A stretch of DNA of 64,000 nucleotides from Candidatus Zixiibacteriota bacterium. GTDB lineage: Bacteria; Zixibacteria; MSB-5A5; UBA10806; 4484-95. How positions within the stretch are numbered: position 1 is the first letter of the stretch; every line of letters begins with the position of its first letter. The position numbers and the translations under genes are program-made. Where the stretch lies: assembly GCA_024231855.1 (NCBI GenBank), contig JAAEQD010000243.1:1-64000 (forward strand), read 5' to 3'. A model generated the notes under the pieces. That model saw only the letters and a list, made by a program, of their open reading frames with translations, had not been told where the DNA came from and made no database searches. This document shows, piece after piece, positions 34,279-43,418 of the stretch.

Positions 34279-35328
34279 ATGACAGCCAAGAAGATAAAAC
34301 TGACGCAATACGCGGCTTGCGCCGGGTGAGCGGCCAAGTTTTCGCCTGAGGCGTTGATCCAGGTACTGGATCGCTTACCTAAAAAGAAATATGATAACGT
34401 GCTGGTCGGTACGGAGTTTTTCGATGACGCCGGGGTGGTCAAGTATGACGATAAATATGGACTGGTTACCACGGTGGATTATTTCACGCCGGTTGTTGAC
34501 GAACCGCGCGATTTTGGCAGAATTGCCGCCGCCAATTCGCTTTCTGATATTTACGCGATGGGGGCGACTCCAATATCGGCGCTCAATATCGTCGGCTTTC
34601 CCGAGAAGAAACTTCCACTTGAGATACTGGGAGAAATACTCTCAGGAGGCGCGGAAATCACATCACAATGCGATGTACCGATAGTCGGCGGTCATTCGGT
34701 CAAAAACGATGAACCGTTTTATGGGCTGTCAGTTACCGGCAAAGTCGAGATCGAAAAGATGATGACTAATTCGGCTTGCCAACCGGGAGATTATTTGTAC
34801 CTTACCAAACCTTTAGGCTCCGGTCTTATTACGACCGGCCTAAAAGGCGGCAAGGTGTCGGACGATATAGTTGCCAGGGCCGTCGAGATAATGTCCGCCC
34901 TCAATAAAGATGCCTCCGAAGCGGCGCTTGAGGCGGGAGCGAAAGCTGCTACCGATGTCACGGGTTACGGTTTTCTGGGTCATCTTCTGGAGATGATGAT
35001 GTCTTCCGGATTGTCGGCTGAAGTATATTACGAACCTGTGCCGCTGATGGATGGAGTATTAGAGTTGGCCGAAAAGCAGACTTTCCCGGGTGGCACGGGA
35101 GCCAATTTAATATATGTCGAAAAAAATGCTGTTTGGGATGATAAATTGTCACTCGATGAAAAAAGGATTCTTTGCGACGCCCAAACATCCGGCGGGCTTA
35201 TTATTTCTATTGCCCCGGATAAGCATAAGCAACTGGAGAACGAATTAATCAGGCGCAATCAGATTGTTGCCAGGGTGGGCGAGATAGTCGAAAAAGAAGA
35301 ATGGTATCTAAAAATCAACAAAAACTAA
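34279..35328 (+). CDS. selD: Selenophosphate synthetase, itself a selenoprotein (UGA codon 17)
   Basis: SelD makes selenophosphate from selenide and ATP, the donor for Sec-tRNA. The full gene starts at ATG 34279 (GAGG upstream) and reads MTAKKIKLTQYAACAG, TGA at 34327-34329, then AAKFSPEAL. This aligns with E. coli LTQYSHGAGCGCKISP, so the TGA sits exactly at catalytic Cys17, with Lys20 following. The rest is intact: TVDYFTPVVDEPRDFGRIAAANSLSDIYAMG, PIVGGHSV, LTKPLGSG, TDVTGYGFLGH, CDAQTSGGL. The product is 349 residues including Sec17. Read without recoding, the gene would appear to start at TTG 34354 and lack both catalytic residues. The 3' end overlaps selA by 28 nt. Failure to decode UGA would stop translation at codon 17, which could reduce expression of the coupled genes. 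Confidence 0.93.
34332..34360 (+). promoter_or_regulatory. Candidate bacterial SECIS element after the selD UGA
   Basis: Just 3' of the TGA, GG-x-CAA (34332-34337) can pair with TTG-x-CC (34354-34360). Above a bulge of G and four T residues, CGCC (34343-34346) pairs with GGCG (34350-34353) around a UGA loop. The position, 14-24 nt after the UGA, and the bulged U-rich stem fit bacterial SECIS hairpins. The pairing was done by hand. Confidence 0.45.
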
Positions 35329-36662
35329 AAAAAATTCCCTCGGTCAATGCTATTTTAGAACGAGCTGATATACGGGCTTTAATATCCGAGTGGTCGTTTG
35401 CCTATGTTTCATTCGAAACCAAGAAAGTAGTAGCGGAAACCAGGAAACAGGCTCGCAAGGAAAACCATGTGCCTTCCGCCGATAAGCTGGCTGCTTTAGT
35501 AATAAAGTCCTTCGATTATAAAAAAACAACGCTGATTAAGCCGGTTATCAATGCCACCGGCGTAGCGCTTCATACCAATCTCGGTCGCGCGCCTTTAGCT
35601 GATAATCTGGTAAACAGTATATTTTCGAACTGTGTATCATATTGCAATCTCGAATTCGACCTTGCATCAGGGAAAAGATCAAAGAGGGGCACACTCGCCG
35701 GTGAAATCGCCGCGGTGCTGGCCGGCGCGGAAGCCGGAATAATTGTCAATAACAATGCCGCCGCGGTTTTACTGGCAGTCAACTGTTTCGGTAAAGATAA
35801 AGATGTTCTAATATCCCGAAGCGAGCTTGTCCAGATAGGAGGAGGTTTCAGGATACCCGAAATGATTACCGCCTCCGGGGCGATTCTCAAGGAAATCGGC
35901 ACTACCAACCGTACCGTGGTATCCGACTACGCCAAACGTATCGGCAAGAATACAGGCTTGATCCTGAAAGTTCACAAGTCCAATTTCGATATCGTAGGTT
36001 TCACCGAGGAGGCTTCTCCGGCGGACCTCGCCGTTCTGGCCGGGAAAAAGCGCGTTCCACTTTTGTATGATCTCGGCTCAGGTATGGTTGACGATTTCGG
36101 TCTGAACGAATTTAAAGCCGAACCAAGCGTTGCCTCGGCGGTCAGATCAAAATCGGATATGATCTGCTTCTCCGGCGATAAGCTTCTGGGCGGACCCCAG
36201 GCAGGCATAATAGTCGGACGAAAGAAATATATCGATAAACTCAGGAAGCATCCGCTTTATAGGCCCCTACGGCCGGATAAATTTACGCTAAGCGCTATTG
36301 AACAGACGCTCCTGGCTTATCTTACTCGCCCCGAGGAGATCAAGCTAAATGCTATCTTCAGGCAAGGTATAGACAAATTGAAACAGCGCGCCAAATATAT
36401 CTGCTCTAAAATGAGTCTTGATTATATCGAACCAACTGCCCTTAAAAGCACAGCCGGGGGCGGTTCGACTCCGAATATCAGCTACTCGGGGTATGGCATT
36501 GTAATCCGGAAGAAAACTGAAAACCTCGACACTAAAATGAGAAATTACGATCCGCCTATTATAATCCGCAAAGGCAGAGGCAAGGCAATGATTGATTTGA
36601 GCACGGTACTGCCGGATCAGGATAAAATCATCATCGAAGCTCTTAGAAAATGTTTGTCGTAG
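35301..36662 (+). CDS. selA: L-seryl-tRNA(Sec) selenium transferase
   Basis: 453 residues. PLP enzyme that converts seryl-tRNA(Sec) to selenocysteyl-tRNA(Sec) using selenophosphate. Family motifs are all present: VINATGVALHTNLGRAPL, VNNNAAAVLLAVN, SRSELVQIGGGFRIPEM, GTTNRT, KVHKSNFDIVGF, YDLGSG, and the PLP lysine Lys294 in FSGDKLLGGPQAGI. Length matches E. coli SelA (463). The N-terminal helical domain (residues 1-70) is the tRNA-binding part. It overlaps selD at the 5' end and selB by 13 nt at the 3' end, so all three are probably translationally coupled. Confidence 0.96.
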   Translation: MVSKNQQKLKKIPSVNAILERADIRALISEWSFAYVSFETKKVVAETRKQARKENHVPSADKLAALVIKSFDYKKTTLIKPVINATGVALHTNLGRAPLADNLVNSIFSNCVSYCNLEFDLASGKRSKRGTLAGEIAAVLAGAEAGIIVNNNAAAVLLAVNCFGKDKDVLISRSELVQIGGGFRIPEMITASGAILKEIGTTNRTVVSDYAKRIGKNTGLILKVHKSNFDIVGFTEEASPADLAVLAGKKRVPLLYDLGSGMVDDFGLNEFKAEPSVASAVRSKSDMICFSGDKLLGGPQAGIIVGRKKYIDKLRKHPLYRPLRPDKFTLSAIEQTLLAYLTRPEEIKLNAIFRQGIDKLKQRAKYICSKMSLDYIEPTALKSTAGGGSTPNISYSGYGIVIRKKTENLDTKMRNYDPPIIIRKGRGKAMIDLSTVLPDQDKIIIEALRKCLS

Positions 36663-38527
36663 GTACGGCTGGACATATAGATCACGGCAAGTCGGCGCTG
36701 GTGAAAGCGTTGTCTGGTATAGACCCTGATCGTTTACCCGAGGAAAAGCTTCGCGGTCTGACAATCGACCTGGGATTTGCCTGGTTCGAACTACCGTCGG
36801 GTGAACCGGTAGGTGTTGTCGATGTCCCCGGCCACGAACGCTTTATCAAGAATATGGTCGCCGGTGTTGGAGGTATCGATGTGGTCATGCTGGTTATCGC
36901 CGCCGATGACGGCTGGATGCCGCAGACGGCGGAGCATCTGGATATCCTGGAACTGCTCGAAATTAAAACCGGCATCGTTGTGCTGACCAAAACCGACCTG
37001 GTTGATTCCGAGATGGTTGAACTTCAAGCCGATGATATAGCCTCGCGCTTGAAAGGCACATTTCTGGAAAATTCTCCGATATTACCGTTTTCCGCTAAGG
37101 ACAACTCGGGCAGGAATGAGATTCTAAATACTTTGCAGTCTGTAATTGGCGATGGTATCGAGAGGTTTTCATGCGATTCGCCCAGGTTATATATAGATCG
37201 AAGTTTCATTATCAAGGGCATGGGGACTGTCGTTACCGGTACTCTGCTTGAAGGTGAGATCAAGGTCGGTCAGGAACTGGAGATTTGCCCGGCCGCCCAG
37301 AAAGTCCGGACAAGGGGACTGCAGACACATAAGCAGTCGATAGAGGAGGCCAAACCCGGCAGCCGGGTGGCAGTTAATTTAACCGGCGCCGGTAAGGATG
37401 ATGCCCAGCGCGGCTCGGCATTGGTAGCGCCCGGGCATTTTGAACCATCCGATACGCTGGGTGTTAAAATCAAAATGCTGCCCGGAGTGAAACATCCTCT
37501 AAAAAACGCCTCAGAGATTCTGGTCCTTTTAGGCACCTCGATAGCTCATGCCAAATTGAAACTATTTAGCCGAAAAGTATTAGCCGCCGCTGAGGAGGAT
37601 TTCGCGGTCCTCCATCTCGATAAAGAAATTTGCTGCCGTATCGGCGACAGGTTCGTTGTTCGCAGGCTGAGTCCGGCTATCACCGTGGCCGGGGGAACGG
37701 TGCTCGATTGGGATTTCGGATCAATCAAGAAAGGCAATGCCACGCGGCTTGAAATTCTTAAAATCAGAGAAAACCTCGATCTCGATTCGATTATAAAATC
37801 GGAACTTCTAAAAGATAAAAATATCAGTCCGGCCAAACTCAAGCTTAACAGCAGATTCGATGAATCTCAAATTCGAGAACATGTCGCGCGGGCCGGTAAT
37901 ATTGTTAAGGCCGCCGGATCATTAGTTCACAAAGAACATCTGGAGAAATATCTCGAACCGGCTAAAAAAGCACTGAAGGAAGAGCACGAATCAAGAACCT
38001 GGTCGCGGGGTTTGCCGGTTGGGCGGCTATCGAAAAAATTGAAACTTCCGGCTAAAGAAGTCGATGAAGTTATTGCTTACCTGATCTCATCGGGAACTAT
38101 CGTGCAGGAGGCCGGAATCTTGCGCTTGAAATCCCATGTGCCGTCTTTGAATCCAAACCAGAAAGCGCTGGCCGATAAACTTCACGCGGTATTGTCGGCC
38201 AGTCCATTGGCTTCGCCGCTTAAAAAGAAATTCATCGCCGAAGATCCCGCTTTTGAAATAGTCATCGATTTCCTTTGCGAAAAGGGCGATCTTCTGGAAT
38301 TGAAAAACGGTGTGCTGTTCACCCATGAAGATTTTCAAGAGGTCGTCGAAAAAGTTGTCGCCTTGATGAAATCTGAAGGCAAAGTTACCGCCTCCCAGGT
38401 GAAAGATCATCTGAAAACAACGCGTAAATATATTATTCCTCTTTTGGAGAAACTGGATTCGATTGACGTAACCAGAAGGGATGGGGATTTCAGGATACAG
38501 GGCCAAAACCAAGGGGATAAGTTGTGA
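36650..38527 (+). CDS. selB: Selenocysteine-specific elongation factor
   Basis: 625 residues. GTPase that carries Sec-tRNA to UGA codons by binding the SECIS hairpin. Motifs: G1 AGHIDHGKS (residues 7-15), G3 DVPGHERF, G4 TKTD. Domains II/III contain [14 protein letters not shown] and [16 protein letters not shown]. The C-terminal half (about 390-620) is a chain of winged helices, the mRNA-hairpin-binding part ([42 protein letters not shown]). It ends in a GTGA overlap with the amidohydrolase gene. No tRNA-Sec gene (selC) was found in the window. Confidence 0.96.
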   Translation: MFVVGTAGHIDHGKSALVKALSGIDPDRLPEEKLRGLTIDLGFAWFELPSGEPVGVVDVPGHERFIKNMVAGVGGIDVVMLVIAADDGWMPQTAEHLDILELLEIKTGIVVLTKTDLVDSEMVELQADDIASRLKGTFLENSPILPFSAKDNSGRNEILNTLQSVIGDGIERFSCDSPRLYIDRSFIIKGMGTVVTGTLLEGEIKVGQELEICPAAQKVRTRGLQTHKQSIEEAKPGSRVAVNLTGAGKDDAQRGSALVAPGHFEPSDTLGVKIKMLPGVKHPLKNASEILVLLGTSIAHAKLKLFSRKVLAAAEEDFAVLHLDKEICCRIGDRFVVRRLSPAITVAGGTVLDWDFGSIKKGNATRLEILKIRENLDLDSIIKSELLKDKNISPAKLKLNSRFDESQIREHVARAGNIVKAAGSLVHKEHLEKYLEPAKKALKEEHESRTWSRGLPVGRLSKKLKLPAKEVDEVIAYLISSGTIVQEAGILRLKSHVPSLNPNQKALADKLHAVLSASPLASPLKKKFIAEDPAFEIVIDFLCEKGDLLELKNGVLFTHEDFQEVVEKVVALMKSEGKVTASQVKDHLKTTRKYIIPLLEKLDSIDVTRRDGDFRIQGQNQGDKL

Positions 38528-40110
38528 AAAATCTGTTTACGAACGCGGCAATATATTCACCGGATAAGCTTCGCGGTGATTGCATAGCCGTCGATAACGG
38601 CATGATCGCGGAAATCGGACCGAAAAACAGGCTGATTCATTTAAAGCGGCATGGATTTAAGGTAATCGATCTCAATGGCAAAACAATCTTGCCTGGGATT
38701 ATTGATTCGCATCTTCACTTAATGGGCACCGCTTATCATCTGGTTAATATCAATCTGGATAATATAGATTCGCTCGAAAAAGCATTGGCTACAATAGGCA
38801 AAGCCGCCGAGAAAGCCAGGCCGAGGCAATGGCTATTGGGACGGGGTTGGAATAAGAATATCTGGCATGATGGTACTCCCGACAGCACCGCTTTAAATAA
38901 AATCTGCCCTAATAATCCAATCCGTCTGTTTTCCAAGGATGGTCATACGCTCTGGGTTAACTCTATGGCTTTGAAAGTTTGCGGGATCGATAATACAACG
39001 CCTGATCCGGATGGCGGAACGATCCAGCGTGACTCCGATGGCCGGCCAACCGGTATCCTGTTTGAAAATGCCTGCGACCTGATTGTCGATAAAATCCCCG
39101 GGGCTACCACCGGCTTCAAATTGAAGGTTTTAAAAAAAGCCGTTAAGATGCTTAACAGCCACGGCATAACCGGTGTTTGTGATTGCGATTGGGATGATAA
39201 CCGATTGAGTTTATTTAGTATGGCGCGGGAAAAGGACATTCTTAATCTGCGGATATGCATGATGTTGTCTCCTGATGATATTGATTCGGCGGTTCAGCTA
39301 GGATTGAAATCAGGTTTCGGCGATAGTTTCATTACATTGGGCGGTCTGAAACTTTATATGGATGGCGCGCTGGGCTCGCAGACCGGTTGGATGCATGAAC
39401 CATATGAAAATCAGCCCAATAATTTCGGAATTCCCGCCATGTCCGACGATGAGCTTGAGATGAATTTCGAGAAGACACATCTCAATGGCATATCCCTGGC
39501 GGTTCATGCCATAGGCGATAAGGCCAACACCGAACTTTTGGAGTTTTTCGGTAAGAAACTGGCCGTTTCGAGAAAGTTGAAATTGAATCATCGTATCGAA
39601 CATGCCCAAATCTTGCGAACGGAAGACTTAGAGAAATTCAAGCGGTATAACGTGGCTGCCGGAGTCCAACCGATTCATCTGATTGGCGACCGGGATATGG
39701 CCGAAAAACAATGGGGCATCAGGTCAAGGTACGCTTACCCGTTCGGTTCGCTTCTTAAAAAAGGCGCCGTCTTGGGTTTCGGTTCGGACTGCCCTATCGA
39801 GGATCCCAATCCGTTTATGGGAATATACGCCGCAGTCGCCCGGAAGCACCCCAAAGATGACAGACCCGCCTGGTACGGCCAGGAGTGTATCACGGTCAAA
39901 GAGGCTGTCCGGGCCTATACCGAGGGTTCAGCGCGGATATGCGGCTGGCAGGGAAAATCCGGCGTGATTGCCCCCGGCGCGAAAGCGGATTTTACGGTAA
40001 TTTCAGATAATATATTTAAGATCAAGATCGATCAAATCCCTCAAGTTAAAGCTCTGGCCACAATCGTTGATGGCCGGATCGTATACAAAGATAAGGCATT
40101 TAAAGTATGA
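38524..40110 (+). CDS. Amidohydrolase-3 family (YtcJ-like) metal-dependent hydrolase
   Basis: 528 residues, GTG start overlapping the selB stop. YtcJ-like signatures are: the metal HxH in GIIDSHLHLMG, the WLLGRGWNKNIW block, GHTLWVNSMAL, a central LYMDGALGSQTGWM (with a carbohydrate/amide-binding loop), HAIGDKAN, HRIEHAQ, and GFGSDCPIEDPNPF supplying the last Asp. C-terminal GKSGVIAPGAKADFTV is the usual closing beta-sandwich. Substrates in this family are N-acyl or amide compounds and are unknown here. Tight coupling to selB is odd and may reflect only operon packing. No in-frame TGA was noted inside this gene. Confidence 0.9.
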   Translation: MKNLFTNAAIYSPDKLRGDCIAVDNGMIAEIGPKNRLIHLKRHGFKVIDLNGKTILPGIIDSHLHLMGTAYHLVNINLDNIDSLEKALATIGKAAEKARPRQWLLGRGWNKNIWHDGTPDSTALNKICPNNPIRLFSKDGHTLWVNSMALKVCGIDNTTPDPDGGTIQRDSDGRPTGILFENACDLIVDKIPGATTGFKLKVLKKAVKMLNSHGITGVCDCDWDDNRLSLFSMAREKDILNLRICMMLSPDDIDSAVQLGLKSGFGDSFITLGGLKLYMDGALGSQTGWMHEPYENQPNNFGIPAMSDDELEMNFEKTHLNGISLAVHAIGDKANTELLEFFGKKLAVSRKLKLNHRIEHAQILRTEDLEKFKRYNVAAGVQPIHLIGDRDMAEKQWGIRSRYAYPFGSLLKKGAVLGFGSDCPIEDPNPFMGIYAAVARKHPKDDRPAWYGQECITVKEAVRAYTEGSARICGWQGKSGVIAPGAKADFTVISDNIFKIKIDQIPQVKALATIVDGRIVYKDKAFKV

Positions 40111-40703
40111 ACATAATCGAGATCATTAAAAAAAGGCGCAGCGCCGGAAGTTTCTCCGACAGGCCGGTTGATAAGGACAAAATTGACAGGATAGTTAAGG
40201 CCGTTGAATTCAGCCCGGTGGGATCGGAAAAAGTCCCGCTTAAGATAGTCGTCGTATCAAAGGCGGCCAAGAAAAAACAGATCCGCCAGGCCGCCGAACA
40301 GATCGAGAAGGCTTATCTTGAAGGCGCCTCGGTTTTCGACGATTCCAACGGATCCGACTCATCTAAAAGCGGCGATGATTGGCAGAAGCCTTTCCTTGAG
40401 GAAGCGCCGTATCTTCTGATAATCTGCAGCCTGGCCGGTCAACCCTACCAGGCCGCCTCGACCTGGCTGGCATTGGGCAACCTGATGATGGCCGCCACCG
40501 CCGAAGGATTGGGGTCGCTGTGTTATTCGCCATCAATGCCGACGTTTTTACGCAAAATACTAAATATAGCGGTTACGTATATGCCGATTGCGATAATCCC
40601 TGTAGGCTATCCTTCTGATGAGCTTTTCCCCAGGCTGGAACCGAAGGATGAGAAGATATTCCAGAACCTCTTCGCCGGACGGTTTAACTGGCAGAAGACT
40701 TGA
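40107..40703 (+). CDS. Nitroreductase-family flavoprotein
   Basis: 198 residues. The N-terminal IIKKRRSAGSFSDRPVDKDKIDRIVKAVEFSPVGSEKVPLKIVVV block (FMN phosphate-binding RRSx..F) and the C-terminal AASTWLALGNLMMAATAEGLGSLCYSP, then IAIIPVGYPSDE, are the family hallmarks. FMN-dependent NAD(P)H oxidoreductase, substrate unknown. ATGA overlap with the amidohydrolase gene, so it is the last member of the sel operon as read here. A perfect 10-bp palindrome follows 14 nt after the stop. Confidence 0.9.
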   Translation: MNIIEIIKKRRSAGSFSDRPVDKDKIDRIVKAVEFSPVGSEKVPLKIVVVSKAAKKKQIRQAAEQIEKAYLEGASVFDDSNGSDSSKSGDDWQKPFLEEAPYLLIICSLAGQPYQAASTWLALGNLMMAATAEGLGSLCYSPSMPTFLRKILNIAVTYMPIAIIPVGYPSDELFPRLEPKDEKIFQNLFAGRFNWQKT

Positions 40704-40717
40704 TATAATTGCCGCTT

Positions 40718-40740
40718 GTTCCTAAGCGCCGCTTAGGAAC
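40718..40740. repeat. Perfect 10-bp palindrome after the sel operon
   Basis: GTTCCTAAGC (40718-40727), GCC, GCTTAGGAAC (40731-40740). No T-run follows, so it is more like a REP-type repeat than a terminator, though it would stabilise a 3' end. Confidence 0.7.
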
Positions 40741-40758
40741 GAGATAAGGAAAATTGAA

Positions 40759-41055
40759 ATGGTTGACTATGAAGACCTCTTGAGTCATGTAGAAAAAGAA
40801 TACCTTGACGACGCCGTCAAATGGGCTTTGACTCTGGATTGGCATGAATCTGATGGTTCTGAAATAGATGATCATGAACATTGCGATATCTGTACCCGCC
40901 CTATGAAACCAGATGGCAGCATCGGAATTTATAAATCAGGCAGGATACATATAAAAGGCAGAGCGTTTATTTGTGAAGCCTGTTACAGGAAATTTATTGA
41001 AAAGCGTGACCTGACTGTAAGGAAGCAAACATGTTTGATATTATCACAGATTTAA
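40759..41055 (+). CDS. Small hypothetical protein with a probable zinc-binding C4 site
   Basis: 98 residues, ATG preceded by AAGGAAA. The N-terminal 40 residues are acidic (SHVEKEYLDDAVKW, HESDGSEIDDHEH). The two knuckles CDIC and CEAC are 32 residues apart and could bind one zinc ion. No family recognised. The 3' end overlaps a tiny membrane-protein frame by 25 nt. Confidence 0.6.
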   Translation: MVDYEDLLSHVEKEYLDDAVKWALTLDWHESDGSEIDDHEHCDICTRPMKPDGSIGIYKSGRIHIKGRAFICEACYRKFIEKRDLTVRKQTCLILSQI

Positions 41056-41156
41056 TCGGCGAACTAATAGCGAAAATATTCGGGCATAAAATAGCTACAA
41101 TTGTTGCTGTTATCGTTATATTGGCTCTGATTGGCTTTTATTTACTAATCCGCTAA
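41031..41156 (+). CDS. Tiny single-pass membrane protein
   Basis: 41 codons: MFDIITDLIGELIAKIFGHK, then a hydrophobic helix of about 19 residues (IATIVAVIVILALIGFYLLI) and a final Arg. GGAAG lies 7 nt upstream of the ATG, inside the preceding gene, which implies coupling. The amphipathic start plus one membrane helix recalls small regulatory or toxin-like membrane peptides. No family assignment. Confidence 0.45.
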   Translation: MFDIITDLIGELIAKIFGHKIATIVAVIVILALIGFYLLIR

Positions 41157-41219
41157 TCATTTGTCAATAATAAGCTTATATGGAAATCGCAGGAAAAACC
41201 TGCCATATTGACATATCTA

Positions 41220-41248
41220 TTGACAGACGACCTAAATCGATATTAAAT
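41220..41248 (+). promoter_or_regulatory. Promoter of rnr, likely giving a leaderless mRNA
   Basis: TTGACA (41220-41225), 17-nt spacer, TTAAAT (41243-41248). The rnr ATG follows only 7 nt later and no Shine-Dalgarno is present, so transcription should begin at or near the start codon. Confidence 0.55.
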
Positions 41249-41255
41249 TCAAGCC

Positions 41256-43418
41256 ATGGAAGATATCATACTACAAGAAATTAAAAAGACTCTCGGCAGC
41301 TTACCCAATCCGCCTAAGATTCGGGAGCTGGCCCGGCTGATGAAGATCAGTCAGGATGAGTATCGCTCGTTTCGCCGTCTGGTTAAAGATGCCGTTATCG
41401 ATGGCGATATCGAACGTCTGCGTGGCGGCCGCTTGTCGGTGCCCAGTTATGTCGGCCGGATTAAGGGCCGGCTGATCGTCGCCCGAACCGGCGTGGGGTT
41501 CGTGGTGCCGGAGGATCAACCTGAGGATATATTTATCCCGGAAAAGGATCTGGCCGGGGCGATGCATGGCGAAACGGTCATGGTCGAATTGAAAAAATTC
41601 CGCATGGGCAAAAGAGGCGAAGGCCGGATCGTCAAGGTGCTTCACCGAGAGGGCACCCAGCTTGTTGGTAAGCTCACTAAAACTCGTTACGGCTGGCGAC
41701 TGGAGCCTAACGATCCGCGCATTGATACGATTATCGAGTTGGCTAATCCGGATAATTTCGCGGTCAAGCCCGACTACATAGTAGTAATCCGCCTGGATGA
41801 TTGGACCGCCGACTATCTTCCGCCTTGCGGTCGCATTGTGGAGGTGTTGGGACCGGCCGGATCGCCGGGTGTCGATATCGACGCCCTGATTATAGATTCT
41901 GGCATTCCGATTGAGTTTTCGACTCAAGCATCATCCGAAACAAAAAAAATCAGAAAAACTATCCCCAAAACCGAGATTAAAAGACGAACCGATCTGCGCC
42001 ATCTGACCGTTTTCACAATCGATCCCGCCGATGCCAAAGACCATGATGATGCTGTCAGCTATGAAGAACTGGATGATGGTCTAATCCGCCTCGGTGTGCA
42101 TATCGCTGATGTGGCGCATTTCGTGAAAGCCGACAGTTGGCTGGACAAGGATGCGGTTCTGCGCGGCAACTCAGTCTACCTGGTCGACCGGGTTATCCCG
42201 ATGCTGCCGGAGAAGCTATCAGCCGATCTCTGCAGCCTCCACGAAGGGGTCGATCGTCTGGCTCTTAGCGCGATGATTTGTTTCGACAAGCATGGTAATA
42301 TCAAGAGTCATGAGGTTGTCGAAAGCGTTATTCAAAGCGCGGCTTCGCTGAATTATATAGAGGTGCAAAAATGTCTCGATGGCGAACCGTCGGGAAAACT
42401 CGAACCTTTTGCCGAATTACTAATCAAGCTAAATGAACTGGCTAAAAAACTGACCGCTAAGCGGCTCAAAGCCGGCAGTCTCGATTTCGATCTGCCCGAA
42501 CCGAAAATCGCACTCGATCCGGAAGGCAACGTGGTCGATATTTTCAAATACCCACGCTTCGACAGTCATCGCCTGATAGAGGAGTTCATGCTGGCGGCCA
42601 ATAGGATTGTTGCCAAGACAATGGAGGCGATCGCCTCGCCGATTCTGTATCGGGCGCACGATAAGCCGGATAAGCTCAAGGTAAACAATTTCGCCGAGCT
42701 GTTAAAAGAGATGGGCTATAATTTCAGTTTCAAAGGTCAGATTACGCCCAAGAAATTCCAATGGGTAATAAACCAGGTCGCCGGTAAGGATGATGAGAAA
42801 TTCGTTCACAAATTGCTTTTAAGGGCGTTAGCCAAAGCGGCCTATCAGCCGAATAATATCGGTCATTTCGGTCTGGCATTCGACAGTTACGCCCATTTCA
42901 CTTCGCCGATAAGACGTTACCCGGATTTACACTTGCATCGCGTGTTGAAATTATTTATCAATAAGAAACTTAACTCGAAGGTTGCCTCGGATATCAGGGA
43001 CGGCCTGAAAAATATCGGGCATCATTGTTCACAAACGGAATTACAGGCCGACGCGCTTGAGCGGGAATCGGTCAAGATCAAGATGGTCGAATATTTCGCC
43101 GACCGGATTGGCGGCGTTTTCAACGGCCATATTTCCGGTGTCGTCAGGCGGGGTCTATTCGTCGAAATCGATGATTTGATGGCTGAAGGATTTTTACCCT
43201 ACGCGTCGTTCGGCGATGATTATTACATTTACGATGAGATCAAACATCAGGCAATAGGCAAGCAAAGCCAAAAACGATATCGCCTGGGCGATCCGCTCGA
43301 GGTGGTGATCGCGAAAGTAGACCGTGAAAAACGGGAGATAGAATTGCTCTCGGGCGCTCAATTTGAACAGAGCAATGAAAGCCGCAAAGGAAAAGGAAGA
43401 GGCAAGAAAAGAAGATGA
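41256..43418 (+). CDS. rnr: Ribonuclease R (RNase II/R family 3'-5' exoribonuclease)
   Basis: 720 residues. N-terminal winged helix (about 1-65), cold-shock domains (about 65-240; GRIKGRLIVARTGVGFVVPE), the RNB catalytic domain (about 245-590) with the metal-binding FTIDPADAKDHDDAVSYE, RLGVHIADVAHFV, LIEEFMLAANR, YRAHDKPD and HFTSPIRRYPDLHLHR, then an S1 domain (about 630-705; FNGHISGVVRRGLFVEI), and a lysine/arginine-rich tail. This is the RNase R layout rather than RNase II because of the helix domain and basic tail. It degrades structured RNA and defective tRNA/rRNA in the cytosol. No Shine-Dalgarno. The stop overlaps the next gene's ATG. Confidence 0.95.
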   Translation: MEDIILQEIKKTLGSLPNPPKIRELARLMKISQDEYRSFRRLVKDAVIDGDIERLRGGRLSVPSYVGRIKGRLIVARTGVGFVVPEDQPEDIFIPEKDLAGAMHGETVMVELKKFRMGKRGEGRIVKVLHREGTQLVGKLTKTRYGWRLEPNDPRIDTIIELANPDNFAVKPDYIVVIRLDDWTADYLPPCGRIVEVLGPAGSPGVDIDALIIDSGIPIEFSTQASSETKKIRKTIPKTEIKRRTDLRHLTVFTIDPADAKDHDDAVSYEELDDGLIRLGVHIADVAHFVKADSWLDKDAVLRGNSVYLVDRVIPMLPEKLSADLCSLHEGVDRLALSAMICFDKHGNIKSHEVVESVIQSAASLNYIEVQKCLDGEPSGKLEPFAELLIKLNELAKKLTAKRLKAGSLDFDLPEPKIALDPEGNVVDIFKYPRFDSHRLIEEFMLAANRIVAKTMEAIASPILYRAHDKPDKLKVNNFAELLKEMGYNFSFKGQITPKKFQWVINQVAGKDDEKFVHKLLLRALAKAAYQPNNIGHFGLAFDSYAHFTSPIRRYPDLHLHRVLKLFINKKLNSKVASDIRDGLKNIGHHCSQTELQADALERESVKIKMVEYFADRIGGVFNGHISGVVRRGLFVEIDDLMAEGFLPYASFGDDYYIYDEIKHQAIGKQSQKRYRLGDPLEVVIAKVDREKREIELLSGAQFEQSNESRKGKGRGKKRR

